This document shows, in pieces, positions 24,211 to 36,257 of a DNA stretch of 64,000 nucleotides. The stretch spans positions 62,001-126,000 of the forward strand of contig JACVRA010000259.1 of the NCBI GenBank assembly GCA_019828545.1. Direction: 5' to 3'. Numbering within the stretch: the stretch's first letter is position 1; every line of letters starts with the position of its first letter. The translations under genes and the position numbers were made by a program. A model generated the notes under the pieces. It saw nothing but the letters and a program-made list of their open reading frames with translations, had not been told where the DNA came from and searched no databases. The stretch comes from Paracamarosporium sp. OC-R06-R3 (taxonomy: Eukaryota; Ascomycota; Dothideomycetes; Pleosporales; Didymosphaeriaceae).

Positions 24211-24662
24211 GCGATTACAATTCTTACGGCTTGTTTCTTTCATCAAAAAGTCTCTAGATATCCGGTTCTGGGGATGCGGTGGCTTAAGGCCATTATGAGT
24301 TATGGCTTATATGATGCATAATGGATTGGGCGGGTTTTGGCGTTGTCCTTCCGTAGATTTCATGTCATGATAACCAATGAATCGACTGGGTTGGACAAAA
24401 TCATCTTTTTATACCTAATGCTGTGATGCTGTCCTTGTCATGCCATATGTCTATCCTATTGGTACATCATTCCACCCTATAGTAGCAGCTGTCTTCGGCT
24501 TGAACCAAGTTGTTAATGCCTTGATGCCAGACATTGTATCGCGGTCAATCACACAGTTTTACATATGCTCATTCTGTCATTGGCTCCCAGATTTCGAAGC
24601 TATGCTTGATGGTGCGAGGACGAAGTCATCAAACAGTTACATCGACGACGATTAGGGCGTGC
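24211..24662. other. TEF1 3' flank
   Basis: 3' UTR and downstream DNA of TEF1. A 71-codon frame at 24440-24655 has no recognisable features. No other element seen. Confidence 0.5.
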
Positions 24663-24783
24663 AGTTGACTGTCAGATTTCGAAGCCAATGAGTTCGAAGG
24701 CATGAGCGACGAAGAAGAGAAAAAATCGAGTCGTAGAGGGCGCGGAGGGGCTTATGTAGCGGTTGTTGGGAGTGCGTGGGAGC
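24663..24783 (-). repeat. Right arm of inverted repeat: second copy of TEF1 promoter
   Basis: Inverted copy of 22174-22294; a run of about 60 bases is identical. It is oriented to start transcription leftwards, towards the TEF1 3' end 450 bp away. It includes the TATA-like element and the pyrimidine tract but not the CCAAT pair or the ATG. Whether it is active is unknown. Confidence 0.9.
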
Positions 24784-24873
24784 TGAACAGCAAAGCCGAC
24801 CTTATATGGTGGCGGGACTCGCTCTACAATACCAATGATCTAGAGGTTTTGTAATGAACCTAAGTAATAGATA

Positions 24874-24981
24874 GTCTACTGACTGGACCCAGCTGTCACT
24901 GAAAAGGTCTAATTTACTCTTCACACTACTTCTAGAACCGCGCACTCACGCTCTTCGCTTCTCCCTCCTTCGCAACAGTTG
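24874..24981 (-). repeat. Decayed tandem copy of the SDR gene's 3' end
   Basis: This 108-bp segment is a direct tandem copy of 24982-25089, which includes the last codons of the SDR gene. Differences are mostly T/A here where the functional copy has C/G. In this copy the protein frame is broken by several stops (after ARF). It is a non-functional duplicate. Confidence 0.85.
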
Positions 24982-25003
24982 GTCTACTGAATGGACCCAG
25001 CTG

Positions 25004-26284
25004 TCACAGAAAAGGTCTGACTTGCTCTTCGCACCACTCGTAGAACTGCGCACTCACGCTCTTCGCTTTCCCCTCCTTCGCAACCTTACTTGCACGAATG
25101 TGCTCCGGTACACAGCCTTTCCTCCCCCACGGAATAACGAAGTCTCCATCCTCTACGCCTGGCGCAATTCCCGCGAAGAGTTCCGTGTAAGCGCCTACAA
25201 CCACCACCACATCAGCATGAACCTCTCGGGCAATGAGTCTAGGACTACTCACCATACTTAGCAGGCTTGAAGACCGCACCCATAATCCCCCGCATCGGCG
25301 CCGGCGCATGCCGCTGCAGCTCCGTCTTCATAAACCCCGGGTTCAAACAAACATGCAGCACGCCCGCCGTATTCCTCGACTGCATACCATGCTCATCGAC
25401 ATTCGGCGCGTCCGCATGGCGAAGCGAAAACTCATGCGCAAGCAGATACAGCCCAGCTTTTGTCTGCATATAGTGCTGCATCCCGCCGAGCTGTTTCGGC
25501 TCCCACGTTCCTTCCTCCCCTCCCCCTTCCCCCTCTGATCGAACAAGCTGCACGCCTCCCTGCGGCGTCGACACATTCAGCAAAGACGTCACATACACGA
25601 TGCGTATCGATGTGTTCACGTGGCAGAAGTGCGTGCTCGTGCGCTGCATGAGCGGGTACAAGAGCTGCGTTAGGAGGAATGACGCGAGGCAATTCACGCC
25701 CAACTCTAGGTCGTGCCCGTTGGCCGTTTTGCTGCCTGCGGGGGGCGTCATGATGCCTGCGTTTAGGAAGAGGACGTCCAGCCGGTAGTTTTCTGCGAGG
25801 AATGAGGTGACGGCGGGTTTGATGGTGTGGAGATCGGAGAGGTCGGCTATGAAGGGTTTGAGGGTGCCTTGGGAGGTTGGCGCTGAGGAGGTTATTGTTT
25901 TGGATGCGGCGTCGAAGCTGGAGATGGGGAGTTAGTGGGAGAGGTGGCATAGGGATGGGTTTGCGTACCGGGTGAGGGTGCGGGCGCCGATGTAGACTGT
26001 GGCGTGGAGTGTGTAGAGGATCTTTGCGAGTTCGAGACCGACGCCCGAGGTTGCGCCTGTTATGATGTAGACCTGGGCTGAGTGTCAGTTGAGTGTCGAG
26101 ATGCTAGCCGTGGGACAAGAGCTTGAGTATAGCCAGGCTTTGTATTGCTTGTGCTGGCATTTCGAATCTTGCTTTATCTGTGTCAGGCTTGATGAAGAGA
26201 GATGCGTACCTTATTGGAAAGGTCAATAATGCTCTTCTCCGTAAAGGTCGGAGCGGGTGGGAATAGTTGCGTGTAAGTGCTCAT
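25004..26284 (-). CDS. Short-chain dehydrogenase/reductase
   Basis: A 344-aa NAD(P)-dependent oxidoreductase with a Rossmann fold. Exons: 26210-26284, 25969-26072, 25253-25917 and 25004-25194, all GT-AG and in frame. The nucleotide-binding motif TGATSGVG is near residue 30, followed by FLNAGIM (NAG motif), YVTSLLNV with the catalytic Ser, and YMQTKAG with the Tyr-x3-Lys pair. LNPGFMKTEL follows, as in the classical SDR PG motif. The layout resembles the 3-ketosteroid/retinol-dehydrogenase-like SDRs of fungi, with an insertion rich in Gly/Glu between Ser and Tyr. The substrate is unknown. The C-terminal exon is duplicated downstream in a decayed copy. The gene is divergent from the DFGDFE-motif gene. 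Confidence 0.9.
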
Positions 26285-27026
26285 CTTGACGAGTTCGTAA
26301 AGCAATGTTTCGGGGCGAGCTTTCCAAATACCAACAAGTAGCCGTCGAGATGCGATAATTTAATGCTCCCAGAATGCGACAATAATTATATACCGTTTCG
26401 ACAACTAACTGACCACACTTCGTCTCCTAACTCTTCTCGAATGTCGCGTTATATCCGGCCTACGTACCCTCGACATCTACGGCCGAAAGTGAGTCACCCA
26501 CACTTTGTGTCCATTGTGGATTACTCAACGGCCAATTTGGGGCGCATGCACCGGGCTTGTTGGAGGATCCTGGGTGTTTCGAGGTTTGGGGGCTGAGGCG
26601 TGCCGGAGCTAGGCCTGTTTGATGACCGGATGAGAGAGGATCGTACGTCCGGTGCGAGAGAGAGAATGGGGAACTCTTTGAGATGAACGTTTGCTCCGGA
26701 GGCTTTGAACTCACATAGATGAGCCATAAGACATGCGGAAGCTGGACGAAGCTAAATGAGGCTGTACTGACAATCTATGCGCACATCCTTCGTCGAGGGT
26801 TACTTCAACGCACTATCAATATGATGCCTGACATGTTGTTCAAGTAGACTAGATCAGAGCAGAGTTATCATGGTATACAACTCATTCAAATCCTACTTAC
26901 ATAGGGCAATGAAGAGCGACTACGCGCCAGCTCGTCAGCTCGTCAGTTTGTCCCTTTCCAGCCTAGCGCGCATTCGTTACTTTCCAAACTTCCGTCACTT
27001 GTCAACACCACCGAGCACGCGCAAAG
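26285..27026. other. Divergent promoter region
   Basis: About 740 bp between two diverging genes; must hold both promoters. No gene or repeat seen. Confidence 0.5.
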
Positions 27027-28741
27027 ATGTCGGCGGATCTCTTTGCAGAATTCGGATCTTCTTCAACCTCAACACCTCCGAATCAACAACAGAAACAATC
27101 GGGCAGCCAAGCCGCGGCGAGATTCAGTTTCTTCGACGATTTTGCAGCAACACCATCCGTCTCTACCCAAGCTGCACCACAGCTAACAGCACCCAGCGGC
27201 AACGCGCAACAAGACGATGATGACAACGATGACTGGGGTGACTTCGAAGGCGACACTGCGTCGTTCGAGCGGCCTCCCCTGATGAAACAGGATTCATTCG
27301 CATTTGTGGCAGCTGCAGCCACTAGAGCACGTGCCCCGACATTGCCAACAACGCAGGAAAATGTGAGTCTCGAAGGACCCCTGAACAGTGAACAAATCAT
27401 GCTGACTGTGATATGAAGTTCGATTCTTTTTCGTATTCTACACCTCAACCTGCCGAGACAACATGGCAGAAAGCACCTGTTTTGAAGGCGAAAAAGTCCG
27501 CGGATCCTAGTGTCTTATTCGATGCAGAAGATGACTTTGGCGACGACGATTTTGGGGACTTTGAAGAATCGGAGCCAGTACATACGACTGCTAATGTAGC
27601 ACCGACAAACTCTACTGGGGTGAGTTTCCCCTGACGACGCATCATGCGTGAGCTTATCAAATCCATATTCCAGATAGTAGATTTGCTTGGTGACTTGGAT
27701 TTGTCCCAGCCACCGGCTCTATCTAGCAAGCGAAAGGATGTTCCAGGCCACAAATCATCAATATCGGCCTCTTTAAAGAGTCCCGTTGGGGGCTTTGGCT
27801 CTGTAGCTTCCAGCCAGAATGCAAAGGCGTCCCCTGCACCTCCAGCTCCAAAGGAGGAAGACGCATGGGACACATTCGATGATTGGGAAGCATCCATTCC
27901 TACTAAAGTACCCGAGAAGACCTCCACACAGCCGCTTCAACAGAAGAAAAATGTTGTTAAGGAATTGAATTCTGTGTCCTCACCACCACCAATATTGTCA
28001 CCCACATCCAACGATCCGCAGCCCGGAGAATTACCTCCAACGAATGTCCCACCTCCAGCTGTGTTGCTCACTCTTTTCCCTCCCCTCTTTGCGGATGCCC
28101 AGGAGAAACTGTTCAAGCCCATGGCAGCACAAACGCTGCCCATGCGTAACAAAGTGCTAGCGGAACCAGCCACTATTACTTACCTTCAAGGCTACATCAT
28201 GCTAGCATCCGTAGCAGCTCACATTATAGCTGGCCGCAAGCTTCGCTGGAAACGAGATCAGCATCTGTCCCAAGGCATGCGTATAGGTCCAGCCTCCTCG
28301 CGTGCCACTTCCGGCATGAAGCTCTCCAGCATCGACAAGAGCGAGAACATGAAAGAGGAACGGGAAGCATCGGACGTGGTACGAGTATGGAAGGACCAGA
28401 TAGGGAGGCTGCGGCATGTTGTCTCAGCCGCAAACCAGATCAGGGCTGGCGCTTTGGGCGCTGTGCCAGATATCCAGGAAACGATGCCTGTGAAGGTGCT
28501 CAAGCAAGTCGAGGGCGGCGTACCGGCGAAAGAGGCGTGCATGTTGTGCGGACTGAAAAGGGATGAGAGAGTCGGTGCTGTGGATCATGGTGTCGAGGAC
28601 AGCTTTGGGGAGTGGTGGGTTGACCAGGTCAATATGCATCGTAGTAGGTCTGTTTACCGTTGCTGGATTGCAGATGCTAATATTATTGCAGGTTGTCGCA
28701 ACTTTTGGGGCGAACATAGGGACAGGCTCAAGCAGCGATGA
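27027..28741 (+). CDS. Acidic DFGDFE-motif protein, Ppk6/aftiphilin-like
   Basis: A 518-aa, largely disordered protein in four exons: 27027-27362, 27419-27619, 27674-28643 and 28692-28741. Two acidic aromatic motifs (DDWGDFEGD about residue 68 and DDFGDDDFGDFEESE about residue 140) resemble the phi-x-D/E-F clathrin-adaptor ear-binding motifs of aftiphilin-type proteins; a third (AWDTFDDWEA) lies near residue 245. The C-terminal third is ordered and helical, with ACMLCGLKRDERVG (a Cys pair) and a Trp-rich end (FGEWWVDQVNMH...RNFWGEH). From memory, orthologues are often named ppk6-like, yet no protein kinase motif is visible. A role in vesicle traffic at the Golgi/endosome is inferred. The last donor is ambiguous: GTAGTAGGT offers two sites 3 nt apart, both in frame, so the product may differ by one residue. 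Confidence 0.75.
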
Positions 28742-30025
28742 GGAGTCAGCCGTGATCAAGGATATGGTGGTTAACGCGCATCGAGAACATGATGGTTGCC
28801 GGGCTATTTCACAATGGATTGCTAGTTGGAGCTGCCTACAGATAAAGGCTAGAGAACACTCGTAAATCAGATGAATGCAGACAAAGCGAGCAGCATACAC
28901 AAAGATACGACGAATGATACGGCGGAACACGTGCAAGCTAGGTAGCCAATGGCCTGACGCGGGGACGACGGAAGATTTGTGTTCATGAGTTGCATGACAA
29001 AAGAAATCAACAAAAGTCGCTGCAGACGTCTAGGCTCGTGAAGACCCTTGCGGACGGCGATGGTTTGGTTAGGTTCTGCAGGTCACGCCCCGCCGCTCGA
29101 CCAGCGGTTCACGGAGCGGGTGGCTTTGGTAACCTGAGCCAAACCAAGAGCGCGGAAAACGTCAAACCGTTTCCGATGCGCTTAGGACAAGGTACCGGTA
29201 CCCGACTTCAGCGGGCGACAGGAATGCAGTGGCAGCGTCTGGGCTCGCTCGACGCGTGGACGGCGAGACGTGGGTAACGTGCATGTCTCCCATGTGAATG
29301 CATTCATCGGTCACCTGGTTTGGGCTTTGTTCAGTTGCAGCGCGGGATGTGTCTGTGCGGAGTCTTGGGAGGGCGTGGAGCCAACACCAGCATGAGATGG
29401 ACTAGCCTGCAGGGTGGCCACACTCCGAGCCCCTCCAGCCGGTATTCGTGCAATTCCACCGTCTCGATACTCTCTCCCGTTGCAGTGTTCTCTGTCTCAG
29501 ACCTGACTTGCCTCTCGCTGCCCGAAACTGTCCCGTGCGACTCGGCATCCTTCCCCGCGATCTGCTCTGCGACTCCCGCCCTGCATCTGCATCGTAGCCC
29601 AAGCGCGCCATACCCGCTCGCGACACGCTCTTCACTGCTAAGCATTGGAATCTGGCATTGGCAGAGGACATCGAGCGCTGCTGCTGCTTCTGTGACTGCT
29701 TTGTTCCGCCACCAGATACGAGCTATACGCCGGCCACTGTGAGGCACCAGAGGGAATGAGCCAGCCACGAAGAGATGGTAAGTAGCAAGTGTCTGATGAC
29801 CCTCCAGGCACGTCACGCACCTCGCACTGCTGTCCCACCCGGGGCCTTCACCGCTCAATATATTGCCGTCCCGAGAGCGCCGCAAGCGTTCTGTCCACTC
29901 CATTCCACGGGGCATCCATCTTGCAAGCATATCGCCCTGAGCACCGCTCGCACCGCTCGCACCTTCCACGCCCGCCTCGTTCGCCCTGACCCTCACGCGC
30001 CTTCCTACGCGTCGCTCCACTGCAC
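28742..30025. other. Intergenic, PAS kinase promoter and leader
   Basis: About 1.3 kb with no supported gene. A 249-codon minus-strand frame (29331-30080) and overlapping frames are compositionally random and cross the kinase start, so I discount them. The region 29430-30020 is C-rich with many TC and GC-rich tracts, consistent with a long 5' leader. Confidence 0.45.
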
Positions 30026-33000
30026 ATGAACTTCGCCGCTGACCTCTCCACCCCGCCAGGCTCGCCCACCGAAGAACCACTGTCGTCGCTGCCGCAGCTC
30101 ACCCGCTTCACCTCCACGCCCGAACGACATGTTTCGCTGCCCAAGAACAAGAGCACGAGCAACCTGCTCTCGCAGTCACAGCGCCTGCCGGCGGGCCTAT
30201 CTGTGAACACAAAACGCTTGAGCATCGATGCGGGGCAGTTAGACAGGATGGCCCGGTAGGTGCCTGGCAGTGAATTGCTCTTTTGTTTGCCAGCATGCTC
30301 ATACACTCTTTCCAGCTCGCCCATCGTCCCCGAACACGAACACGGCCTGGGCGCTTCCGGTCTCCGTCGCATTCGCCAGCAGCCAGGCTCTCGAGGAGTC
30401 TCTGCCCATCGGGCTGCCTCGCTGAACATCAATCCTACGCCGCCCGCGTCGAGACATCCCTCCACCTCCGCACCGACTGCTCCAGCCTCGCCCACGCTAG
30501 CCTTTGGCGAAGACCTCAGTCGATTTCCCAGCGAATCGCTGCACTCGTTCTCGTTTGCGACCCAGTCCGACGAATTCATACACAATCGTCAGAATGTACT
30601 GAAGCGGTCGATAGACTTTATGCAGAACAAGCTGGGTTGGGCAGCCGCAAACCCTGGTATTGCACAGGCCCAGGCGAAGATAAGCGGAGATCAAGAGGTG
30701 CAGAGCATGATTGAGCTGCTGACGAGAGCCAACCTGATCGGCAACGACGCCACAGGCGCTCATGGATTGGGGGCACTTGGGCCATTGACCGGGCCTGCCG
30801 AGGTGGAAGGAGAGAATCTCTTTGAGAAGAGTTTTGTCGATGTCGGAAGATCTACCAGTCCTGAGAGCATGCTCAGCTCGGCCCGGTCACCAACCGACAA
30901 GACTTCCATGGACAGACTGAACGGTGAAGCTGCCGACGAGAATTTCGACGCGAGAAGCACCACCGTGTCTGACCAGACCTCTGAAGCCTCAAGTCAAAAA
31001 ACGAGCACTTCACCACCTCAACGGCCCCAACGCGCAGCCTTAAAGCGAACCCTTACCGATATAGCACCTCTATCGATACAACATCAATTGAACGACGCTT
31101 TAGCACAGCCCTACCGCGTGGGAGACCAAGATATCACAAACCAACTTATGTCACCAACCATCCCTACCGCAACTCCTATATCTAGTATTCCTGTTCCGCA
31201 TACAGGAGGCCCAGCTCCCCACGGACAACACGGCAGTCGCTGGGCGCCAGCCGCCCAAGCAATTTTCACAACCGAGGCTGCAGCTCCTTGGACCATCACA
31301 GCTGCGAACGACCTCGCTTGCCTGGTATTTGGGGTGACGCGGGCCGAGGTTCGGAAATTGGGTATACTGGAAGTCGTTCGAGAAGAACGCCGGAAGTGGC
31401 TTGAGGATAAGCTGCGGGATCCACAGCTGGGATCAAAGGCATCTCGAGACCCGCAGAACCAAAGTCAGCAAAATAACCCTTCTCCAACGACTACATTGAA
31501 AGTTGGTAACGGCGTTACAGCAAGGCTACTCAGCAAGCCTTCATCGCGGCAAATTGCCCAAAACCGTCGGGCCCAGACCGATGACGGGAGCGGCTCATCT
31601 TACGCACAAAAGTCGAATGTCAAAGGAGGGTTAAATCACGAATCTAAACCTTCGAGAGGAGTCTTGCTGTGCGGTGATGTAGTGCCTATCCAGAAGCGAA
31701 ATGGCGCAACTGGCAGTGCGAGCTTGTGGGTCAAGGAGAAACGAGGCGGACTCATTTGGGTCCTGGAAGAGATTGCAGAGGACGTGGTATACGTCGATGT
31801 CGATGAAGTAGGATGTGTTGTGAAGGGACACGGAGCAATAGAAGCAGTGTTTGGAAGCGATCGTTTACGAAGAGGTATGGACCTCAGTCGCCTTATACCG
31901 GCCATTCCAAGGGTTCAAGGAGTCTATACTGGGGCCCTAGACTACGACAAAATCGCCGAACTCCGCAATTTTACCGCTCGGACAGCGAACAGCATAAATA
32001 TACCCGTAACAGTCGAAGCTTTAGTTAGCGAACCCACCTTCCGCGTCTCGAGCTTTCCTCATATCGCCGGTATAGTGGTACTATCGGCATCGGAGCTTAC
32101 CATCACCAGCTCAAATTCAGTCTTTCTGTCAGCCCTGTTTGGACAGGCAAAGCCTGAGGGACTCCACATCACACAGCTGATCCCTGGCTTTGACAGGATA
32201 CTCCATGTGATGACGGATGAAGATAACATAGAACTTGTGGATGGGATCGTCATTCCAGAGCATAGCTTCCGGCGAGCACGAGCTCTTTTGGCCATGCGAG
32301 AGGGGCGTGGAGATGCAGCAACTCTCTTCCTCAAACCTAGTGGGCTGCCAGCTCTACACCGCGATGGTACCGACATCATGGTTGATGTGCAGATGAGGGT
32401 CGTGAAGAGCGAGAAAAAACCACTGTACGATGAACAAGTGATCGAAGAAGAAAATACCTCGTCTAGTCGGCCACCAACCGCGGAATTGGTATTTGCTTTG
32501 TGGATCACTTATTCTAGACAATTGCACGCAGCTAACCATGGTGTTGGACCTGTCACTCCTCTTGTATCACGACCCGGTACACCTCCGCATCAACCCTCGC
32601 CTGGGCAGGCGACCTTGGTCCACACTGAAGAACATGAGCCAGAGCAAACAAAACCAGATGCTCATGTGTCGCTATTGACGAAACAACTTCAACAGGCTAA
32701 TACGCCAGCTTCTCCTGGAGAGCCAGCTACGAAACCACCAGTTGACGTTGCAAAGGCAGCTGATGAGCCGCCTCGGAAAAAGACCATCAACGATTTTGTC
32801 GTCATAGAAGATATGGGTCAAGGTGCATACGGTCAAGTCAAGCTATGCCGGTACAAGAAGAACAGCAGCAAAAAGGTGGTCATCAAGTACGTGACAAAAC
32901 GACGTATTCTTGTTGATACGTGGACAAGGGATCGCCGCCTGGGCACAGTGCCCTTGGAGATTCACGTCCTGGACTACTTGCGAAGGGACGGCTTCAAGCA

Positions 33001-33647
33001 CGCTAACATCGTGGAGATGTCCGATTTCTTCGAAGATGACATCAATTACTACATTGAAATGGTACCGCACGGTTTGCCTGGCATGGATCTGTTTGACTAC
33101 ATCGAGCTTCGAGTCAATATGGAGGAGAAGGAGTGCCGAAAGATTTTTGTACAGGTTGCGGAGGCGGTTTATCATCTGCACATCAAGGCGAAGGTAGTTC
33201 ACCGAGACATCAAGGACGAGAACGTCATTCTAGACGGAGAAGGCAACATTAAGTTGATCGACTTCGGTAGCGCAGCGTACATCAAGAGCGGACCTTTCGA
33301 TGTCTTCGTTGGCACAATAGGTATGCATATCCGTCGGTCTTTACTTGCTGATAATAACCTGTCAAATAGATTACGCCGCTCCCGAAGTTCTCGCTGGTAA
33401 GGCGTATCGTGGCAAAGAGCAGGACGTCTGGGCTCTCGGTATCCTCCTTTACACCATTGTATACAAGGAGAATCCCTTTTACAGCATCGACGAAATCATG
33501 GACCACGACTTGCGTGTGCCATATATCATGTCCGAAGAGAACCTTGACTTGATCCGGCTGATGCTTGATCGCGATGTCGAGAGGCGCATTACCATTTCTC
33601 AGGTCTTGGAGCATCCTTGGTGCCAGATGACGGATAACAATTTGTAA
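30026..33647 (+). CDS. PSK1: PAS domain serine/threonine kinase
   Basis: A 1170-aa kinase of the yeast Psk1/Psk2 type, which links nutrient state to sugar partition and translation. Exons: 30026-30255, 30316-33320, 33370-33647. The N-terminal third is Ser/Pro-rich and disordered. A PAS-like domain follows around residues 395-450 (PWTITAANDLACLVFGVTRAEV). A second region around 530-700 has alternating strands (GLIWVLEEIAEDVVYVDVDE) that fits a sensor domain. The kinase domain spans about 900-1165: glycine loop GQGAYGQV, VIKYV with the Lys, HRDIKDEN with catalytic Asp near 1041, DFGSA near 1059 and DYAAPE after the last intron. It ends HPWCQM, as in many CAMK-like kinases. The symbol follows the yeast orthologue and is by family, not proven identity. 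One intron splits the activation segment at GTI/DYAAPE. Confidence 0.92.
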
Positions 33648-36257
33648 CACGTTTAAGCGTGTGCAACCGACCAAACACATAGAGATAGAAGAGGTGGCAT
33701 GCAGTTTGCAGTAGAGTCCTGAGGACCTTTAACAAGTTCTTTGCGCGCGGGCGATGGCATATAGAGGAACGAACGATTGATGATGAACTAACTGACGACG
33801 ATTTGATTCTGGCATTTGAGCACTGGGTTATCCTTTTTTGCATGGCCGGATGGGCGGGCTGGAGGGCTTCGGCTCGGTGGACGGTTTGTTTGGATCTTGA
33901 GTGGGCGAGGTTTGCTTGTTACTTCGAGACAGTATATTCTTGGTGGGGCTGGTTAGGGGTAGGGAGGGGCAGGGGGAGGGATGCTGGGCTTGTTTGGGTG
34001 CTACTTAGATGCGAGGCGAAAATGAATACCCGAGACGCGTGTTTGTATGTTGATTTGTTCTTTTGCTTTGCTTTTCTTGTTAGGCTGGTGTTTTGTGGTG
34101 ATGCTTTTGGGAGAGATGCGGGCATGGCATTGCTGTGATGTCTTCACATGAATGGTACATACGGGAGCAAGAGAACACCATGATCTAATTACAGCGATAG
34201 GTTCTCTTCATCAACCTCTGTGTTACGCATCCCAAAAATAACACAGCAAGATTTCCCCTTCAAAGCACCAATTCCCTTATCACCCGGCTTCTCGTGCTCT
34301 CCTCATCCCAATCACCTCCGCACAACACAGACATGACAATTCCAAATCCTCGCAGCGTACACCGCATATACTCGCAATCACCTCGTTTATCTCCACGCAA
34401 CATGACGTCCCCGCGCTCATCCCTCGCTCTAATTCGCCGGAAATTTTACAATGCTGGAGGAGCTACATGTTGGGGCGCACGCCAAGCTTTGCTTTACCCG
34501 CGCCTCGCGTCGTGGCATTGGGGCTGTGCTTGCTTGCGGTGAAACGACGTGCTTACACTGATGTTAGCAATCACGGCGGGAGGATTCCGCTGGTACTTTT
34601 GGTGTAGCGAGTGGGCGAATGGGCGGGGGTGGAGGCTGGATTGGGAAGTCGGTCGGATTGGGATGGCCGTGGTGAGTGCTGGGAGCGAGGAGTGCGAGTG
34701 TCGAGACGGATCTCGTCAGATTTTGAGGCGAGCTTTGCGGTGATGCTGGGCTGGGAAGTGGTGATTTGAGTTGGCTGGGATGTTGGTGGTATCGTCGGTG
34801 GGAGTCCGTTGTGGGGGTCTTGTTATTTGAGATCTGCGAGGAATGGTTATGGTAAGATGTAGTGTTTAGGTCTTGGAGAATATGCGGTGGGGGCTACGAG
34901 AATGGCATTTGATAGTTTTGATGGAGAGTAAGGTATTCACTATAGTCTTGATCTTTTGTAGTTGTATGTGCTCTGAGATTGGGTGCGGAATACGGTAAAA
35001 GAAACCATCGGATGTTCTCCAGATGTTGATTCAGTGGGGCTGCTTTTGCGTCGTTGTATTACGCGGACTTCCTGACTGCATGCTGACTTGGGGCTAATTG
35101 TATCCCAGCAGTTCAAATCATCAACGAGTCAGCACCCTCGGAGAGACATGAATCTATATACTTTCGAAAATGGAAGTCAGTCAAGGGTGCTGCCCTCAAG
35201 ACCGGCCAATATGCGGCGCATTAAACCTGCTGACAGCTAGTTTGCTGCGCTTCGCTCTAGGGTCCAAAATCTCCGGTCCCCATGCTAAGGGGTCCGAGAA
35301 TAGCAGGAGGCATACGCTAGAGGTCTGGGAGGAGCTGAAGGAAATTGTCGGTGAACTGGCATCTGGGAAAGCATTCGCGACAATGATGATACATAAATCA
35401 TCGATAGCTTTGTGGTGTTGATGTTGTGCGAGCACGATGGCTATCCGAGGTGTGAAACGTGCGGTAGCGGATCGACGGTTGAAGCGGGACCCACCGCAGA
35501 TCTCACGTCTGTCTGAACACCAACATTCCGGAAGTCACCCCAGAGCGGCAGTAGGTAGACAGTGCAATTCGCTGCATGCGCGCTGCACAAGCCACTTGTG
35601 AAATGGCCCTGTCGTGATTCGCCGCCTCTTGTCCCGTACTTTTGTCCTATGCTCAGCCTCCACCGCGCGTCGAGCCCAGCATGCCCAGGAACAACACCAT
35701 CGTACTGCTCGATATCGTCTCCCCGCATCATTCGCTGCCGTGCTGCCATGCCCGAGCCATCTGTCGCTCATTACGTGTCCCTATGGCTCTGACGTTGGTC
35801 AAGCACGGTAGAGCGAGAGGGGAGCCGACCGCATTCGGCCAAGGCATATTATAAGCGGGAGCGGAGCAGTTCCACACGTGCAGCGCTTCTGCAGCAATGC
35901 AGGTTATGGCTGGAAACAGGAACAGCCCAAGTCGCGTTCGTCGTTCGTGCGGGCGTCAGCCCAGGGACCGGAGGCTGGCCCAGGACGGTAATCATCGCTG
36001 AAAGTCTCGAGAATGTTAGATTTAAATAATGGCACTCTCAGCCTCCTAGTACTGGTCCTCATTGTTCCAGTACTTCTCAAAGCACAAAGGCTATTGCGGT
36101 ATAAGACAACACTGTGCTTGTACGCTCATCGTTCTACTGATTTGTCAAGTCGAGTTATTATTATACGACGCTTGGCAAGCCCCCTTCCTCCTTGTTCTTC
36201 AGCTGGAACCCCAGGATCCAGAAACGGATCTCTTCTCATTTCAACACACAACTCGAC
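33648..36257. other. Long intergenic region
   Basis: About 2.6 kb without a convincing gene. The 33803-34138 plus-strand frame is the kinase 3' flank. Short frames at 35170-35420 and 35441-35860 lack any features. The last 250 bp before 36258 should be the promoter of the b561 gene. Confidence 0.45.

Noticed and set aside
29331..30080. 249-codon minus-strand frame before and across the PAS kinase start
   Set aside because: No domain, Arg/Gly-rich as expected by chance in GC-rich leader DNA, and overlaps the kinase start.
33803..34138. 111-codon frame with Trp/Phe-rich composition after the PAS kinase
   Set aside because: Lies in the kinase 3' flank, has odd composition and no helices consistent with a membrane protein family.
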